DNA of 64,000 bases, taken from NCBI GenBank assembly GCA_028015205.1, contig CM051514.1:7812001-7876000 (forward strand), in the 5' to 3' direction. The notes under the pieces were generated by a model. The model did not search any database. It was given only the letters and a program-made list of their open reading frames with translations, and was not told where the DNA came from. Positions 11,655 through 23,289 of this stretch are shown here, one piece after another (within the stretch, counting starts at the first letter, position 1; each line of letters starts with the position of its first letter). Made by a program: the position numbers and the translations under genes. Source of the stretch: Mytilisepta virgata. Taxonomy: Eukaryota; Mollusca; Bivalvia; Mytilida; Mytilidae.

Positions 11655-11812
11655 TACTGGTAAGAGACTGCTTACTCTTCCGGATAACCTGAGTCTACCC
11701 CCGGTTTTTTGGTGGGATCCATGTTGTTCATATGTTTTTAGTTTTTAATTGTAGTGCATGTATTGTTTTGGTCTTGTCTTCGTTGTTCTCCGGAGTTTGT
11801 CAGTTGTTACGA
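11655..11812 (+). repeat. Right inverted arm flanking the RT fragment (repeat F)
   Basis: Inverted partner of 10757-10905. It contains CCCCGGTTTTTTGGTGGGAT and CTTCGTTGTTCTCCGGAGTT. It is followed at 11816-11862 by a 23-bp direct duplication of TTTCGCCCCATCTGACATAA. Confidence 0.8.
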
Positions 11813-12043
11813 TTTTTCGCCCCATCTGACATAATTATTTCGCCCCATCTGACATAATTAAAATTAAGATTTCAGATTCGAATTAGTATCATATTTATTG
11901 TATAATGATCGAACTTTCACGATCTATCAACAAAATTCCTTCCTATCATGCAAGATGCAACATGACGTCATAAGCGTCTGCTAAATCAAGGATTTGAAAA
12001 AATTGACTGTTTTTACAGTAGATTTTGGTCAAAATAACTTTGA

Positions 12044-12107
12044 GCAACAGCCTTGCCCAGAAAGATTTTTTTAATATAATGTTTGTCTTTTTGGGCAAGG
12101 CCGTTGC
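12044..12107. repeat. Hairpin with 16-bp arms
   Basis: GCAACAGCCTTGCCCA (12044-12059) and TGGGCAAGGCCGTTGC (12092-12107) pair over 16 bp with one mismatch and a loop of about 32 nt. No coding role seen. Confidence 0.75.
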
Positions 12108-12477
12108 CTTTTTTAAATCATAAAATATCATAATACACTCAATTCACACAATTTACGATTATCAATTTTTCTTATGGTAAATTTTAACAACACTAAACAA
12201 AAATTACAACTAAACAATGATGAAAATGTATATAATTTATTACAATCCTTGTTGAACAGATGTTTTATAAAGTTAATTTAGATATGTACATTAAATTATC
12301 AAATTGCACCTAACATTCCAGGTTTAGACCACGCGGTATTTGATAATTGAAGGTGTCTTAATTGATAGTAAACAGCTAATGATATCAGTGTTACACGTAA
12401 ATATGGATCAGATCCCCCTGATACCACTAGATGGCTCTGGTATCGAAATTCGTCAATTTAATTATTCCTGTTTTCAA

Positions 12478-12590
12478 AGGATCTTCCATTTTTAGAATAG
12501 AGAATGGAAACGGGGAATGTGTCAAAGAGACAACAACCCGACCAAAGAGCAGAACACAGCTCAACGCTACCAATGGGTCTTCAATGCAGC
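12478..12590 (+). repeat. Dispersed repeat G, copy 1
   Basis: Contains AATGGAAACGGGGAATGTGT and CAAAGAGACAACAACCCGAC, a sequence I associate with Mytilus genomic repeats. The inverted second copy is at 45440-45610. The open frame across it (12431-12655) reflects the repeat, not a gene. Confidence 0.75.
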
Positions 12591-12599
12591 TTGTTTACG

Positions 12600-14160
12600 T
12601 TTTACCGATTGATCAAAATTCTATTTTCTTAAACACCATAGAATTTTCTTTATGATGTTACGTAAGCCTCCGTTTATTTAAGAGCTGTTTTTCTGTTTAC
12701 TCCAAAGTTCGAGAAATTAAAATATTGAAATGCTATCTTCCCATTACATTAAGCTATAAAGTATCTGTTAAAGCCGTCTTTATTTTCCATGTCACTGCTT
12801 AAACAATGAAATAGTTTAGTTGAAGTGAAATAAATCATTTGAATGAAGCACGAGTGTAGCGATTAGACAAAGATTAAAATTTTAGCAAAGGATATTTCAT
12901 TTCCGATATTTTATATGGAATGTATTCCATAATTGATGAGCATGTGACGGAAATGAGGAAAAATTAGATTAGAGATGTATCCGTCCTATTTTCAAAAGTC
13001 GTATTTAAGGTAAATTGGGAAAAGGTACATACAATAAAACGTATCACAAAATACCGAAATAAATGAAATTTGACCTTATTTTCGGATATAAGGGAAATTT
13101 AGAAATCACCCATTTGATTTAAAGTGTGAAGGTACAAGGAAAAAAATCAAGGCTAAAAAAATTTGGAGGAAAGGGGTCAAACTCCAAAATGTGCATGATG
13201 GGGTAATGGTATTTTACACAATCAATGGAATTATTGACGTTGGTCACTGTACAGTATCGTTTTGAAAATCTATAAGAAATGGTTTTCAGGTAATTAAGAT
13301 TTGAATCCACTAGATTAGATATATGAAAGACAAAAAATGACCGCTTACGATATACAGTTTCAAAAGCGTTTTCAATTTATAGAGAATTAGAAATATATAT
13401 TCTCGCTAAGATATTCGCTAAATATTGCCTTTTCTCATTTTAGTATTTCGATTCAAGCTTGAAACTGATACTAAATATATGAAGTGTTAAATGTTGTGAA
13501 AACCAAAGAGTATCACTGTCGTTAGATTGTTTTGACCTTACACTTTTTGGATATTCTGTTCAGTTTTTCGGGTTATGGCTGTCAACATTTGTAAGCATTT
13601 TGGCCTTGGGCACATCTGCTTTATTCAATTACGGTACGGAATCACCCAAGCAATTAATGTACATGTACACAAATCTACAAATTTACTGCTATAGATGGCA
13701 GGGGCCGTATAAAGAATAAATTTCTTTGGCTAGGTATCGCGTTATTGGAAAGTAAGGTTGATTATAAAACTACATATAAACTCGAATCTGTCACTAACAA
13801 TAATTAGTTACTTTTTGTAAAACAGAAATGAATTTTTTCATTTCCGATATTGACTTTCATTTTCTTCATACATTACACAATAAATAAACCGAAAATAAGA
13901 AAATTACTAAATTCATGCTTTTATCTCCTTCAACCTGCATATTATTCTGTAATATTTTGTAAGCAAACACCGCTAATCATATTTTTCTTGAATTTTATAT
14001 CACACTTTTTATATGAATTTCGATATTAACAAATCAGGCTTAATAACCTGGCTTGGTTCAATTATCATCAATGTATTCCGAATTTCTTTTGACCTAAAAT
14101 GACCTGTTTTAAAATTGGCTGTCTGATGCAGAACATGGATGCATGGGTGCTTTCAGTTTG
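12600..14160. other. AT-rich DNA, nothing recognised
   Basis: Only a 63-codon frame at 13119-13310 (-) without domain features. No tandem structure seen. Confidence 0.35.
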
Positions 14161-14418
14161 AAGGAAATTAGTGAAAAAAATCTTTAAAATGTTTGATTTT
14201 GAAGTACGAAAAAATAGGGAGTAAAAAACCTTTGATAATTGCCGATTTCCAAGGTTTATATATTTGGTGTAATCTCACCTCGATACAAATGGATAAGGTT
14301 TCCCCAATCTGCATACTTAATTTATGGAATTTTAAGATTGGAGAAACACGATAATTTGCGCGCAACTTTTTTACTCCAATAAAAAACCGGAACATTAATT
14401 TCAGTATTTTTAGTAATG

Positions 14419-14543
14419 AGTACTTCTTGTTTAAAATAAGTTTGGTTTTTGGTCTTCCAAATGTTTCGGTTTTAATGCTGCTGATGAGAGGTAACTCCTT
14501 GAAATGCGTCGTATACAGCATAGTATAAATTTACTATATCTAA
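14419..14543 (-). repeat. Repeat H, partner of 11494-11618 (inverted)
   Basis: Reverse complement of the 11.5-kb copy. Here the shared frame is longer: a 117-codon frame on the minus strand at 14168-14521 begins inside it. Only the first 33 codons or so are shared, and no domain is recognised after that. It may be a relic of a mobile-element ORF. Confidence 0.8.
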
Positions 14544-15215
14544 TATAAGTATCTTTGGATTCTTATTTTCAAATTCTCCTTTCCACCAATCTAAAAAATT
14601 CTTTTTGTTTCCATGGTTTCGACAATTTCGTCGACTTTTTGGCTTTGGAATGAAACTCTTTGATTCATATTGATATTAATACTTATGACAACATATCGTA
14701 AGAGAACGAAAATTATTATTTCGTCTTTAAAGGCCATGTAGCAACGTATTACGGTAACTAAAATTTTGTGCAGTTACATATCGACCAAACTCCGATATAA
14801 TTGACCAATCTGCAGCTAAAACACTCGTGTGAAGATGTGGAGATTGCTTTAAAACTAGAGAACAGTTGTTTAAAATGCCATTTGAAGTCAGTAGAATATT
14901 ATACCATATTTATGTTGATTTGTTAACAGCTATGAAATTTTCATAAAAGTTATATTGCTATCTTAGGCATGTGTTGATCAGCCAAGACTAGTTAAAACTA
15001 GATATGTTCTGCATGAAGCTGAACTGGTCATGAGCAGTATTTTGCTGTCCTCGCACCTGCTTTAAATATTTTGCGTTAGATCTGAAAAATGTGTCTTTGA
15101 AGTCATTAGAATCGATGTACTTAAAGAAAAATATTCTTATATGATGCGAACAGCCTTATTGAAATATTAATATTTAAAATGAAATAAACATTCTTTTTAT
15201 ATTTTTAAAATATAG
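14544..15215. other. AT-rich DNA, nothing recognised
   Basis: No open frame, repeat or RNA gene that I can support. Confidence 0.35.
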
Positions 15216-15218
15216 AAT

Positions 15219-15596
15219 AGTCCAAAGAATTAAAATGCAGTTTGGTGTGGTATACACTTAACTGCTTTTTTGTTCTTTGGACTTTTATGGCCAAAATGGG
15301 TGCGAGGAAGCTGAATTTTAATTTTAATTTTTTTTAGGACTAGTTTTTTTCAATACGAAGATCAAATTTACGCGCGGCATAATTTTTTAAAACTAAAATA
15401 TTGCAAAAAATGGAAAAGTATCCCTATTTTTTACCTAAATTTAGGAGCGGGCAAACAATGTTTTATTTTTAATTTCTTGAAAAATGAAGAATTTGGGGCG
15501 AATTTTCAGCATTTTTGCAAAAATGTTTTTTCTTAAAATTTACAAAGTCCGAAAATCAGAGCGACGAAAAGAACTAAAAATCATTTTGGTGTGGCC
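15219..15596 (+). mobile_element. MITE ending GGCCACACCAAA, copy 1
   Basis: Shares with 20775-21136 the ordered segments 'tgcgagg', 'aggactagttttttt', ACTAAAATATTGCAAAAAA, TTAGGAGCGG, AATTTCTTGAAAAATGAAGA and GAATTTTCAGCATTTTTGC. It ends TTTGGTGTGGCC. The start is compound: 15219-15248 looks like the 3' end of a second, lost copy (CCAAAGAATTAAAATGCAGT then TTTGGTGTGG). No transposase. Confidence 0.7.
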
Positions 15597-15717
15597 TAAT
15601 ATGCATATAATTTCAACTCTGTATCAAGATAAAATATGTTTAAATTTAAGAAAAAGGTGAATAAATTACACAAAATTTCAAATTTTACACTAAGGGACTT
15701 ATCATTTTTAATCGTGG

Positions 15718-15742
15718 GGGCGGGGGGGGGGGGGGGGGGGGT
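15718..15742. repeat. Poly-G tract
   Basis: A long G run with one C interruption. Other G runs are at 29751-29777 and 49537-49557. Such tracts are prone to slippage and sequencing error. Confidence 0.9.
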
Positions 15743-15937
15743 GTTCTGATAGGGATATTGACATAAATTTTTGATCCCCCAGTTGAAATTTATACTAACT
15801 TTTTGATCCCCATACTCACTCGGAAAAGCCTCCATTCATGTTATTGCAGAACTCACCAAACTGGAGTTATTTTTCTATAAGAAGAGTATGATACTGTACA
15901 TTCTCTATATGAACATCTGTATTTGACATGTTAGTGC

Positions 15938-16266
15938 AGTGGAACTCCCCTAAACTGGCCCCTCTGAAAACCGGATCCCCTCGCAAACCGAACGTTTTAT
16001 TCTGGTCCATTGAGAAGCATATTTTAAACAAAGCCTCACTGGTATGTACTGGAAAAACTCCGTTTAAATAACAGTTTTTAACTTCTGTTTCTACCAAAAA
16101 ATAACATCGGAGCTAAATGACTATGATTTAGTAACATTTAAAGAAAAAACTATGCAAATGTAGTAATTATGTATTTCGTTATTTCAATTTATTTACAATT
16201 TATTTACTTCCGGTCGGATTTCAGTAAAGTCCGGAACCTCTCAAAAACGTCACCTCCGAAAACCGA
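15938..16266. mobile_element. Possible pogo/Tigger-like MITE pieces
   Basis: At 15938 the words CAGTGGAACTCCCCTAAACT, CCTCTGAAAACCGG and CCCTCGCAAACCGAAC resemble the repeated 'CCTC..AAACCG' ends of pogo-type elements. Related words recur at 16226-16266 (CCGGAACCTCTCAAAAACG, CACCTCCGAAAACCG). The far terminus is not identified. The piece directly abuts the Tc1-like relic. Tentative. Confidence 0.35.
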
Positions 16267-16931
16267 TGATCGGCGCATCGGTTCATCCACTGTTCGGTGT
16301 CGATTGCTTGAAAATGGCCTTCTGTTCATAGGACCTGTCTTAACAGACCGACATCGACGCCAACGTTTACAGTGGGCAAGAGGTCATCGGCAATTGACAA
16401 GTCAAAAGTAGCAGGAGGTTTTGTTTTCGGATGAATAGCGCTTTTGCATTTCAAACGCCGAGGTCGTATTCGGGTTTGGAGGCGTGTTAATGAAAGACTT
16501 GCGGATTGCGGTATCCAAGAAGTCGGTCGATGGGGTGGACCTCATGTAATGATTAAGGGAGCTGTCTAGTTTCGATAAAAGTCTAGAATTAAGCACAACG
16601 TTACACTGACAACATTTAGACTCCTCATGTCGTTCCGCTTTTTCAAAATCATCCTGAATTGCAAGTTTTCCAGCACGATAATGCTCGCCCACACACCGCG
16701 AGGCTGACCACAAACTTTTTACAGCATTAAAGCATTAATTGCATGCCATAGCCGTCTCTTTCACCCGATTTGGCTTCCATTAAGCATGCTTGGGATGCCT
16801 TGTCAAGACGAATTTCAGATCGTCCAGTGACACCAACAGCAGCCGAAAAATTACATCAGGCGTTGCGCCAGGAGTGGGACAAAATGCATCAGACTGTAAT
16901 ACAGGACATCATTCTCTCTATGCATCGCTGA
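16265..16931 (+). pseudogene. Tc1-like transposase relic
   Basis: Read across frames, this follows the C-terminal two thirds of a Tc1-family DDE transposase. Visible pieces in order: RHRRQRLQWARGHRQL near 16350, LFSDE with an internal stop directly after it near 16430, FQHDNARPHTARL near 16670, SPDLASIKHAWDA near 16765, and VTPTAAEKLHQALRQEWDK to a final MHR and stop at about 16931. The first two catalytic Asp positions are recognisable. The third position, normally Glu in IEHAWD, is Lys here. With stops and frameshifts the enzyme is dead. The N-terminal DNA-binding part is missing or unrecognisable. Antisense open frames (for example 16402-16713) are shadows. Confidence 0.9.
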
Positions 16932-17950
16932 TGTGATGCTTGTATCAACTCTAGGGGTGTACACACCGGTTACTGTTTTTGAATTTTCACGGTAGGGATT
17001 TGAACGTAGTGTGTCGACGGCATCAAACATTTAGTTCATTTGAAACATTAATGTTTTTTGTTGTTTATTTTATATTTTTCTTGTTTTTTGTACTTTTTAT
17101 TAAAATAATATTTTTGTTAAAATTTTTAGTGCGTTTCTTATGATCTTCATATGAAAAATGTTGCCCTCACTATTTTTCTTACCATTCTGAATATAGAATC
17201 CAGGTGGAAGAATGTTTTTAAATGGACTTGAATCGATTCGATCAAGACAGGAATTGGCAGCTATTAAAAAGCTCCCTGCTTCGGATTTTTTTCTCTCGAA
17301 AAATAAGCATCTTAGATGGCGAAGAATGTTCATAATAAACATTTCAAGGCTTCCATGCCAAAATGTAATGTGGTTGATCAATCTGATGAAAATCAAACAG
17401 AATCAGACACTTGTGAAGCTACAGAAATGCAAGGTATAGGCGATTAGGAAATGGGGAATGTTCAGGAGATGAGTCTGACCCATTTGACTTTGTAACTGTT
17501 AAGGTTTTAGGTCCTGAGGGATATGTGTGAACTTGATTTTATCCGTTACATACATGTATATATACATCATTGTACATATGTGGTAATGAAATAAATTCGT
17601 TCAATAAAATGTGCCTGGTAAAATATCCCCCCTAAAGGTAAAAAATGACAAGTCCCTTAAGCTTTGAACTAAAATGTGTTTTACAAATGATCGCTAACAA
17701 GAGGCTGACGAATAAAATCCCTTTAACTTATATGCGTCTCGAAAATATTCGGACGTCATTTTTTAGGGAAGATAAAATAACTCCTATAAAACTAAAATAT
17801 TAAAATAGAATTACGGCACATAAAATAATTTTCTTGCTAAAAAATCTAAACATATGAAGATTTTTTAAAACATAAAATAATTACCCTGAATACGATACAA
17901 AATCCCTGCAAACGATTTTGTTTATAATAAGTAGATGTTTTATTTCTCTG
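16932..17950. other. No gene recognised
   Basis: Opposed open frames at 17100-17396 (-) and 17212-17439 (+) overlap each other and show no domain. The remainder is AT-rich without structure. Confidence 0.35.
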
Positions 17951-17957
17951 ATTGTAA

Positions 17958-18125
17958 ATCAGGGGCCATGTTTTCGAAAGTATCGTTGATTGATTGTAAG
18001 ACATATCTTATGACATTACTTACGACTAAGTTATGATGGTCTTACGACCTATCGTATGATGTAAAACAAAGGTATCCTAAGACAATCATAGTTACTACGA
18101 TCGTATGACCATCGCAAGTCAGTAA
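17958..18125. repeat. Imperfect inverted-repeat element rich in TTACGAC/GTCGTAAG
   Basis: Contains several forms of CTTACGAC and its complement around a central stretch. It starts GGGCCATGTTTTCGAAAGTA, a form seen at the ends of small foldback elements. Probably related to the palindromic repeats at 58606-59025. Low certainty on boundaries. Confidence 0.4.
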
Positions 18126-18249
18126 CGACAAATAATGAAATATTTTAATGATTTAACAAAGCATGCAATTTAACTAAAAAAGGTACATGTAACTGAAAGA
18201 AGACAAAAAATTAAAAAAGAACGTTTAATTAATTTAAATTAAAAAAAAA

Positions 18250-19030
18250 ATAGCCTGAAAATTATTAATGCAAATAAGACGAGACAAGACAAAGACAAAT
18301 GCTTTATTTAACCTCAGACACGAAAGTGTACAAGAGGACGAAGCTATTAAATATATACATTCATCAGATGACAGACAGGTGTATTGACATACAATATATA
18401 CACACAAAATATACATATATAAAAATCTCTTAATATTTTATATACAAATAACTGTAATATATTGGATTTACAGAAGTTTACCAACTTGTTTCAAAAATAA
18501 AGACAGGTTTTTATACAATTGGACATGAAAATTTGATAATAATCCTTTCATCTTAATTACTGTAGGGTTTTTATGTAATAATTAGGTAAATATTTAATTC
18601 GGAGCAGGTTCATTTCTATGTGGTTACAAATGAACAAATAATGAAATTTATCCCCCAACCCATTTCTACATAGATGACATATTCTATCTTGTCTAGCTAC
18701 TCCAGACCATCTTCCAGTTTCTACTGGAAATTTGAAATTTGAACATCATTCTAAATTTTGACATCTGTATTTTGACATCTGGTATTGAGTTTAAGTAAAT
18801 ATGACTCCAGTTTGAATTCCATCATGAAAAGTGAGTAGAACTCTCCCCTGGAAGAATTATTTACTTGGGCAAACCAATGTTATATAAATTTATCATTAAA
18901 CTTTTGTTTTATTGCTGATTTTAGAAATAATCTATTCATATGAATCTGGTCATGCCAAATAAAACTCAAATCACAATTATCCAATATGGATTTCGTATAT
19001 AAACAAGAAGTACCATTTAAGATCAAAATT
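18250..19030 (-). pseudogene. 5'-truncated LINE relic, same clade as the 36-41 kb element
   Basis: Minus-strand translation follows the last part of ORF2 of the intact LINE, with frameshifts and stops. LDNCDLSFIWHDQIHMNRLF (about 18930-18990) corresponds to FDNCGLSNIWQTENFMNNEW. PVETGRWSGVARQDRICHLC (about 18665-18725) corresponds to PIETGRWQHIARENRYCHLC, including the first two Cys of the terminal CCHC motif. GDKFHYLF follows. The endonuclease and RT domains are absent, as expected for a 5'-truncated insertion. The 3' part is presumed LINE UTR. Confidence 0.8.
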
Positions 19031-20770
19031 TTGTTTCTAGTAATATAAATAAAACTTTTTCTGAAAAATAAAAATCACATTCGTCCGTTGTTGTCATAGA
19101 TTTTACATATACCCGTAAAGCATACATACGTTTTTGAAATCTTCGTAGATATTATGGATATTATACCAAGTTCTGAGAAATATTTTGAAAAAGTAATTCT
19201 TGAATATAAATCATTTGATTGCATCATCCCTTAACAGGATGGAAACATCTATCATCACAAGAAACCAATAAAAATCACTTTATTGTAACACGCGAAGGCA
19301 GCTTCGTAATTGTTTTTATGACATCTTGGAAATTCTAGATAGCAAGCTGAAAACATCTGATGTTTCAAGCATACAAATCATATCGTGTATTGATATTTAA
19401 CTTTGGAATGTGTACAGATTCTTCGAATGTATAGGGCATCCTCTTAAGACTCGTATGCAATCACAGCACTACCCAAGAATCGAACAGAGTCTCCATTGGT
19501 GACACAACTATTTAAATTGAACCGGATTTTTGAACGAAAATTTCGGATATTAGTTTGGCTGGAGGCTCCAAACAGGAACCGGGAAGAAAATCTTATTTTA
19601 CCTAGTGCCTGCGATGTAGTTTTCCCAGTTTTGTTATATAATGATTACGTTAAAACAAATTTTTGATATATATTATAAGAAATCGATAGAAGACAGAAAA
19701 CGAAAAAAAAAACCATTTTAACGCAGATCCAAACCTAAGAATGTCCGAAACGAAATTTAGACAAAAGACCAGCCTATGTGGTAAATTTGAACTTTTAATT
19801 TCAGACAATTTTTTTAAATTACGGTAGTAAATAATACTCTCTAAAACTTCTTTCATTCCGCTGTTTGTTCGACAAGTCACAACTCTTTATTGTCAAATAT
19901 ATCCAAAATAAAATCTGAAGCCGAACAGTGGCGTGGTAATAAACAGTTTGTTCCACTGAGATTTCTTTGTCAAATTAATTAAATTAACCTTCAATTACTA
20001 CTGAAAGGTCATTTGACATTGTCCAAAACAAATACTATAATTTATCAAGCCCTTCAATCAAAGTGATCGATCTTGCGCCAGATTTATGTGACACTGTTAT
20101 ATATGTTCAGTATTGTCAGTTATCTGGAGATTTATTCATTTTCAGGCCTTAGATAAAAAATTGAAGGACGAGAGAAAAATGAACTGTTTCCGTGAACCCG
20201 AAAAACTATGTTTAATTGTACCGACCCCTGATTTCAATTTTAGTTCTATCAGAATCGTCAGTGGAATGATTTTCAGTATGTCCAGATTCACAATTGAATA
20301 TCGAATCACAAAAATGTTGCGTCTGCCTCAGTATCGTAATTTGACGTGTACTTTATATTTTAAATCAAATTGCTGTTAGGTGTGCAAAGAAATAAAATCT
20401 TTTATCCAACGCTTTTTTTTAAAAAAAGTTTTCTCTATTTACTATGATAATCAAAATTCTAAATATACATTGTGTTATGCACTTGCCATTGTTAGTATGG
20501 AGATTGGTACTATAACTCTCCTGACTGGAGGGCACTAGTGTCAAGCCCACATCCATTGCGAAATTGTGAGTGTCAGACGTATTACAATAGCTTGAATTCT
20601 TTCAGATTAGATCGGCTTAATTAGGAGTTCGATGGTATAGTTATGAATAGACATTTGCTTGTGAGATTGAAAGGGTATATTAACAAAAAGAACTTAGATC
20701 AATTATTTCAGTGAAAGTTCGAATGCAGGGTAACATGATAAATTCATAGAATTGATAATAAAATGTCTAT
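19031..20770. other. No gene recognised
   Basis: Short open frames at 19650-19880 (-) and 20113-20379 (+, 88 codons) have no recognisable domain. No repeat seen. Confidence 0.35.
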
Positions 20771-20774
20771 TTCA

Positions 20775-21136
20775 GGCCACATCAAACTGATTTTTACTTC
20801 TTTGGGTTTATTATGGCAAAATAGGTGCGAGCGAGCGAGATTATCATTTTATTTTTTTCTTGAGGACTAGTTTTTTTTGTCAGGCGAAGAACAAATTTAC
20901 GTTCGGCGCAAAAATTTTTAACTAAAATATTGCAAAAAAACGGAAAAAAATCCCTATCTTTTACCTAATTTTAGGAGCGGACGAACACTTTTTATTTTTA
21001 ATTTCTTGAAAAATGAAGAATTTGGGACGAATTTTCAGCATTTTTGCGAAATGAAACGGCAAAAATGTTTTTTTCTGAAAATCTTAATAATCGGAGCGGC
21101 GAAATCCAAAGAACTAAAAATAAATTTGGTATGGCC
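20775..21136 (+). mobile_element. MITE ending GGCCACACCAAA, copy 2
   Basis: Starts GGCCACATCAAA and ends TTTGGTATGGCC, giving imperfect 12-bp terminal inverted repeats. The interior is collinear with 15262-15596. No coding capacity and no clear target duplication. Confidence 0.75.
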
Positions 21137-21581
21137 TTTTTGCTCAACAATGTTCAAATGTTAATTTAAGAAAATAAGAAAAGCAATTTCCCGTCAACAA
21201 AGGGCTAATCATTGGCGAGCCTAGAGGTCCAAGGGGGGCGTCAAAACAGTTTTTCTTGCATTTACTCAAAACTTATAAAGTTTTCGTTTGATATATCATA
21301 TTTAAAAACTTTTTATAGCGGGTGTTTTCACGATCCTTTCCCCCAAACGCACCTAGATCAACCGTTAATTCAAAAGACAAAATATTAGCTAAAAAGTTAG
21401 TAATGTTTCTAGCTAGAGCTCGTACAATTATTATGATCTTCGAATTTATTTGTGACGTCTATGTTTTTAACCAATAATATACAGCGTACTGTTGGATTTG
21501 ATATTTCAAATATTACTTGCTTGAGCACCGGATTTTTCTTCTTACTTCCACAAATGCGCCGATCCATTAGTTAGAGTAATT

Positions 21582-22494
21582 TTGCTAGTAATATCTTATA
21601 ATGCTGAAATAAGCTTCATGGACCATTATTTGAAATATTATAGAGCCAAACTTAGAGCTCACAAGAACAATTTAGAAGTAAATATCAATATGTTTATAGA
21701 TAAAACACCTATTGAGAAGTTACATCTAAGTTTTTGTAAAAATACACTTGGAACTAAGAAATCTAGCAACTAGAGCTGAACTTGATAGACTACCTGTTGA
21801 ATCTTTTATAAAAACACAAGCTATATCATATCTTGCTAGACTTTATGGCAATAATATTAACCCAATACTAAAGGAAGCTTTTCAACTAACAGAAAAGCTA
21901 GATGATGAGGGAACATATTCTTGGTACACTTTTGCAAAAAATATTTTGGAAGAAACTAATATACAAAAAGACCAGTTAGCAAATTGGGATCCAATAAAAA
22001 AATTAGTTCGTGTTAAAAAAATAATTAAAAACAATGTGAATGAATATTATAAAAAAATAACTATCAGTAAAATAGAAAATTTAATAGAAGACAATAAGTT
22101 ATTCTTATATAAAAGTATTAAAGTAACAAAAAATCAAATGGAGTTTTACTTAAAACATCCAAATAAAAAAGTACGTCAAAACATAACCAAATTTAGAATT
22201 AGTGATCATAAATTATTGATTGAAACTGGGAGATATTTAAAAATTCCCAGGCATTTGAGACTATGTGAAACCTGTAACGCTATAGATGATGAGCAACATT
22301 TCTTTTTAAATTGTACAATTAACAAAAAGGAAAGAGATAAATTACTTAAAAAGCTTTTAGATTGGTATCCAAATTTTATACTGCTTAACAATAATGAAAA
22401 ACTAATAAAAATTTTAAACCCGTCAACACCTGAAGAAATTGGGACTGTTGTCTCTTTTATAGATCGGTCATTAGAACTGAGTGGGAGACCCTAG
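21582..22494 (+). pseudogene. LINE ORF2 C-terminal relic (second LINE family)
   Basis: Two overlapping frames (21582-21773 and 21748-22494, 248 codons) together read as the C-terminal end of a non-LTR retrotransposon polymerase protein. The upstream frame has KLHLSFCKNTLGTKKSS, the usual block after the RT. The downstream frame continues with TRAELDRLPV, later FRISDHKLLIETGRYLKIPR and a terminal Cys/His motif LCETCNAIDDEQHFFLNC (C-x2-C-x8-H-x4-C). A frameshift near 21760-21775 separates them. There is no RT or endonuclease, so the copy is 5'-truncated. It is distinct in sequence from the LINE at 36-41 kb, so a second family. A 3' UTR-like stretch continues to about 22700. Confidence 0.85.
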
Positions 22495-22739
22495 TTAGTT
22501 TTGATAATTGTCAACACTTTCTATGGTATTGTTCCATTAATTAATATAAAATGTTTATATTACTTATTATGTCATTTGATCGTTTGTTCCATGTTCTTTA
22601 TGTCAATTTATGAATATATGTATGTCATTGTTATATAATGTATTGTACTGTATGCCATGGCTGTAATAGTCTTGAGTTCCATTAATAAACTAATAATATC
22701 TAGTAATAGTTCTACCTTACTTCCAATGGTTTTTGTTAG

Positions 22740-23137
22740 TTAAGGATGCTCGCTGGTCATGTTTTGGTCTTTTTGTCATATTTTCGGAATACTCGGGTTT
22801 TATCCATTTCTTAAACATGAAATTGTTTGCCCATGAACCCCCACTTTTTCTTTTATAATTCAATCATATATACCTTAAAATGGTATTTGACAAAATTTTA
22901 TGAAATCCTTTTTATTTTTTCATACATCTTAGTGAGACTGAAGTTGTCAATGCAAAGACAATGATAAATCCAGAGAAAACCCATTTCCTGCAAATTTTCA
23001 TGGCCTTATAGCTCTAAAATGAGCACATGAACCTATATTTTTTCTTGCTTATTTGTTTACTATTTATATGTTCTCTCAAACTAAAACACCTATTTCAAAT
23101 CCTATTTATTTCCTATTAGACCAACGAGCATCCTTAA
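22740..23137. mobile_element. TTAA-flanked MITE, copy 2
   Basis: 398 bp with TTAA at both ends. Left end TTAAGGATGCTCGCTGGTC, right end GACCAACGAGCATCCTTAA. Inverted relative to copy 1. It includes the 20-bp segment 'gaagttgtcaatgcaaagac', which copy 1 lacks. Confidence 0.85.
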
Positions 23138-23289
23138 GGTAACATAGTATGTAATATCTCGTATAGGTACATGTATGAATACTCATTTTACTATTTTTGG
23201 ACTTTATATCTATCTGTAATCTTATAATGCTCATCAGAAATTTGGCCAATTCTTACCACCTTACACGTTCGGTGATAGTGAAACATTGA

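Noticed and set aside
16402..16713. 103-codon minus-strand frame
   Set aside because: It is antisense to the Tc1 transposase relic.
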